Source: Bacteroides sp. 43_108
GTDB lineage: Bacteria; Bacteroidota; Bacteroidia; Bacteroidales; Bacteroidaceae
Reading direction: 5' to 3'
Assembly: GCA_001915545.1 (NCBI GenBank)
Contig: MNQS01000160.1
Coordinates: 1 to 8,136, forward strand
Length of the DNA: 8,136 nt
The notes under the pieces were generated by a model. That model saw only the letters and a list, made by a program, of their open reading frames with translations. It was not told the origin of the DNA and did no database searches. Every line of letters starts with the position of its first letter. The stretch's first letter is position 1. The translations under genes and the position numbers were made by a program. Shown piece by piece: positions 5,971 to 8,136 of the stretch.

Positions 5971-8073
5971 ATGAAATTTCATCATTACAACCAATATGAT
6001 GTTGCAGATTGTGGGCCTGCATGTCTTCGTATGATTGCAAAATATTATGGTAAGCAATATTCTGTAGAGATGTTACGCAAACACTGTTTTATTTCTCGTG
6101 AAGGTGTCTCTATGTTAGGAATTAGCGATGCTGCTGAATATATAGGTTTCCGCACCGTTGGAATGAAAATAACATTTAAACAACTTGCTAAAGAGGCTTT
6201 ATTACCATGTATATTACATTGGAATCAAAACCATTTTGTTGTATGTTATGATATAAAGAAAAAGAAATCTAGTATAGATGAATACAATATTTATATTGCA
6301 GATCCTGCATCTCAATGTCTTTGTTATAAAAAAGAAGAATTTTTAAGATGTTGGATTTGTACAAAAAAATCTGGAGAAGATTGTGGTATTGCTTTGTTGT
6401 TAGAACCAGGTGTGGATTTTGGCAAATGTGAAGATGAATTTTATGTTAATAAAAAAAGTTTATATTCTTTTGTTAAATATTTGATTCCACATAAAAGTCT
6501 TTTTTTTCAACTTATTATCGGCATGATTTTAAGTAGCGTTTTACAATTGATTTTTCCTTTTTTTACACAAGCTGTGGTTGATTTCGGTATCGGTGAAAAG
6601 AATCTAGAATTTATTACAATAATTCTCATATCGCAACTTATGGTATTTATTGCTCAACTAAGTGTTAGGTATATGCGTAATTGGATTATGTTACACGTAA
6701 ATTCGCGTATAGATATATCCCTTATTTCAGATTTTCTTATAAAATTGACAAATATGCCACTTCACTTTTTTGATACAAGAAAAATAGGTGATATTCTTCA
6801 ACGTATAGGTGATCATGGTAGAATTAAATCTTTTCTTATGGGAAATAGTGTTAATATAATTTTTTCAATATTTAATTTTATAGTTTTTATCGCAGTACTT
6901 GGATTTTATGACATACAAGTGTTAATTGTATTCTTATTTGGTAATACATTGTATATAATATGGATATTATATTTTATGAAATATAGAAGAGAACTTGATG
7001 CTAAAAGATTTACCTTGTCAAGTACAGATCAAAGCCGAATAATTCAGCTTATTCAAGGAATGCAAGATATAAAGTTAAATAATTGTGAAAAACAAAAACG
7101 TTGGGAGTGGGAACGAATACAAGTTAAACTTTTTAAAATAAATGTAAAAGGAATGACAATTGGACAGATACAGGATATAGGTTCTGTGTTTTTTACGCAA
7201 TGTACTAATATTATAGTAACATTTATAGCCGCTCGTTCTGTAGTAGAAGGTCAAATGACGCTTGGAATGATGATGTCTTTAACTTATATTATTGGACAAT
7301 TGGCAGTTCCAATAGGTGATTTTATTGGGTTCACGCGTGCATTTCAAGATGCAAAGATTAGTCTTGAACGTTTAAACGAAATACATGCACAAGAGGATGA
7401 AGAAAATGGTATAAGTGAGAAATTGTCAGTTCTTCCTAATAATAGAGATATTTATGTGAAAAACTTATCCTATAGTTATAGTGGAGCAAATAGGGATTAT
7501 GCTTTAGATGATATTAGCATTAAAATTCCATCAGGTAAAATCACAGCAATAGTTGGTGAGAGTGGTAGTGGGAAAACAACATTGATAAAATTATTGCAGG
7601 GCTTTTATAAACCCAATAAAGGAAGTATAATGATAGGGAATGTGAATCTTTTTACAATTAATCCTCATTTGTGGCGTAGGATGACAGGTAGTGTTATGCA
7701 AGATAGTTTTATTTTTTCTGATACTATTGCAAAAAATATAGCTCTTTGTACTGATGAGGTTGACATGTCTCGTTTGTATCGAGCATCTGTATTGGCTAAT
7801 GCTGATGAATTTATTTCCACTATGCCGCTTGGATATAATACAAGGATTGGTATGGAAGGATGCGGAATAAGTCAAGGGCAACGTCAACGTTTGCTTATTG
7901 CTAGGGCTATATATAAGAATCCTGAGTATATTTTTTTCGATGAAGCTACAAATGCTTTAGATGCTACTAACGAAAACCTAATAATGACTAATTTGAATGA
8001 TTTTTATAAAGGGAAAACTGTAGTTGTAGCAGCCCATTATGGGGCACAGAACGAAACGTATATTGAGGATTGA
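5971..8073 (+). CDS. C39-peptidase-containing ABC transporter (PCAT), C-terminally truncated
   Basis: The product is 700 residues from ATG 5971. An in-frame ATG at 5863 lies inside the barrel gene and would add 36 residues before the conserved peptidase start, so it was not used. Residues 1-140 are a C39 peptidase with Q8, catalytic C14 (DCGPAC), H88 (NHFVV) and D111 (ADPA). Residues about 165-450 form an ABC exporter membrane domain with six likely helices. The ATPase has Walker A GESGSGKT (529-536), Q-loop Q577, signature ISQGQ (633-637), Walker B YIFFDE (653-658), D-loop NALD (661-664) and H-loop H689. The protein then ends after 11 residues (YGAQNETYIED), where relatives continue with an RLST-like motif and roughly 30-45 more residues. 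The last strands and helices of the ATPase are therefore missing, and function is doubtful. It would cut the GG leader and export the core across the inner membrane. HlyD- and TolC-type partners are not in the window. Confidence 0.88.
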   Translation: MKFHHYNQYDVADCGPACLRMIAKYYGKQYSVEMLRKHCFISREGVSMLGISDAAEYIGFRTVGMKITFKQLAKEALLPCILHWNQNHFVVCYDIKKKKSSIDEYNIYIADPASQCLCYKKEEFLRCWICTKKSGEDCGIALLLEPGVDFGKCEDEFYVNKKSLYSFVKYLIPHKSLFFQLIIGMILSSVLQLIFPFFTQAVVDFGIGEKNLEFITIILISQLMVFIAQLSVRYMRNWIMLHVNSRIDISLISDFLIKLTNMPLHFFDTRKIGDILQRIGDHGRIKSFLMGNSVNIIFSIFNFIVFIAVLGFYDIQVLIVFLFGNTLYIIWILYFMKYRRELDAKRFTLSSTDQSRIIQLIQGMQDIKLNNCEKQKRWEWERIQVKLFKINVKGMTIGQIQDIGSVFFTQCTNIIVTFIAARSVVEGQMTLGMMMSLTYIIGQLAVPIGDFIGFTRAFQDAKISLERLNEIHAQEDEENGISEKLSVLPNNRDIYVKNLSYSYSGANRDYALDDISIKIPSGKITAIVGESGSGKTTLIKLLQGFYKPNKGSIMIGNVNLFTINPHLWRRMTGSVMQDSFIFSDTIAKNIALCTDEVDMSRLYRASVLANADEFISTMPLGYNTRIGMEGCGISQGQRQRLLIARAIYKNPEYIFFDEATNALDATNENLIMTNLNDFYKGKTVVVAAHYGAQNETYIED

Positions 8074-8136
8074 GCGGAAAGAATATCAAACCTATTGATA
8101 TACAAAATGTTATGCAAAATATGAGTGGATGGCTCT
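8037..8136. other. unassigned right-edge sequence replacing the PCAT end
   Basis: The transporter reads as expected up to the H-loop histidine codon (8034-8036); from 8037 it no longer resembles an ABC C-terminus in any frame. Plus-strand frame 8067-8135 is open to the window edge and reads protein-like (LSGKNIKPIDIQN, then VMQNMSGWL). Its possible TTG start at 8070 overlaps the transporter's TGA. A minus-strand frame is also open from the edge down to a stop at 8037-8039. I do not recognise either product. A mobile-element end, a recombination border or an assembly join are all possible; too little is visible to choose. Confidence 0.45.

Noticed and set aside
1..8136. CRISPR arrays, tRNA or rRNA genes
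   Set aside because: No regularly spaced direct repeats and no cloverleaf-like or rRNA-like stretches were seen by eye on either strand.

Overview
The window looks like part of a Bacteroidales (Bacteroides/Prevotella-type) accessory locus for making and exporting a ribosomally produced peptide. Four things point there: a short GG-leader peptide of the Bacteroidales natural-product-precursor style, a large outer-membrane barrel with the plug-like domain typical of that order, a DsbA/VKOR-type thioredoxin domain, and AT-rich DNA without clear Shine-Dalgarno sequences. All supported genes lie on the plus strand with short gaps, so they probably form one operon. I know the families from general knowledge; no database search was run.

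Layout: 1-110 has no gene I can support. 111-731 encodes a membrane-anchored thioredoxin-fold protein (CYPC), probably the C-terminal part of a VKOR-thioredoxin fusion. 742-2715 encodes an unusual three-domain protein: two tandem GT25-like glycosyltransferase domains followed by a SAM-methyltransferase-like domain. 2753-3025 encodes a 90-residue precursor with a 27-residue double-glycine leader and a 63-residue core holding six cysteines and a Gly/Ser/Thr linker. A 51-base inverted repeat (3036-3086) follows. 3153-5957 encodes an outer-membrane beta-barrel protein whose signal peptide is out of frame with the nearest ATG because of a nine-A tract (3121-3129). 5971-8073 encodes a C39-peptidase ABC transporter (PCAT) with complete peptidase and transmembrane parts, but its ATPase domain ends abruptly just after the H-loop histidine. 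8037-8136 does not resemble the expected PCAT end and is unassigned.

Working model (inference): the precursor is modified by the double glycosyltransferase/methyltransferase, its cysteines are paired by the thioredoxin-fold protein, the leader is cut after GG during export by the PCAT, and the barrel protein handles passage or binding at the outer membrane. The parts list (glycosyltransferase, thiol oxidoreductase, C39 transporter, Cys-containing GG peptide) parallels Gram-positive glycocin loci such as sublancin, but with different glycosyltransferase and outer-membrane components. This makes a candidate Bacteroidales glycopeptide system.

The locus may not be intact here: the VKOR part, the barrel's signal-peptide frame and the transporter C-terminus each appear disturbed. 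That could reflect decay, phase variation, mobile-element insertion or sequence error.
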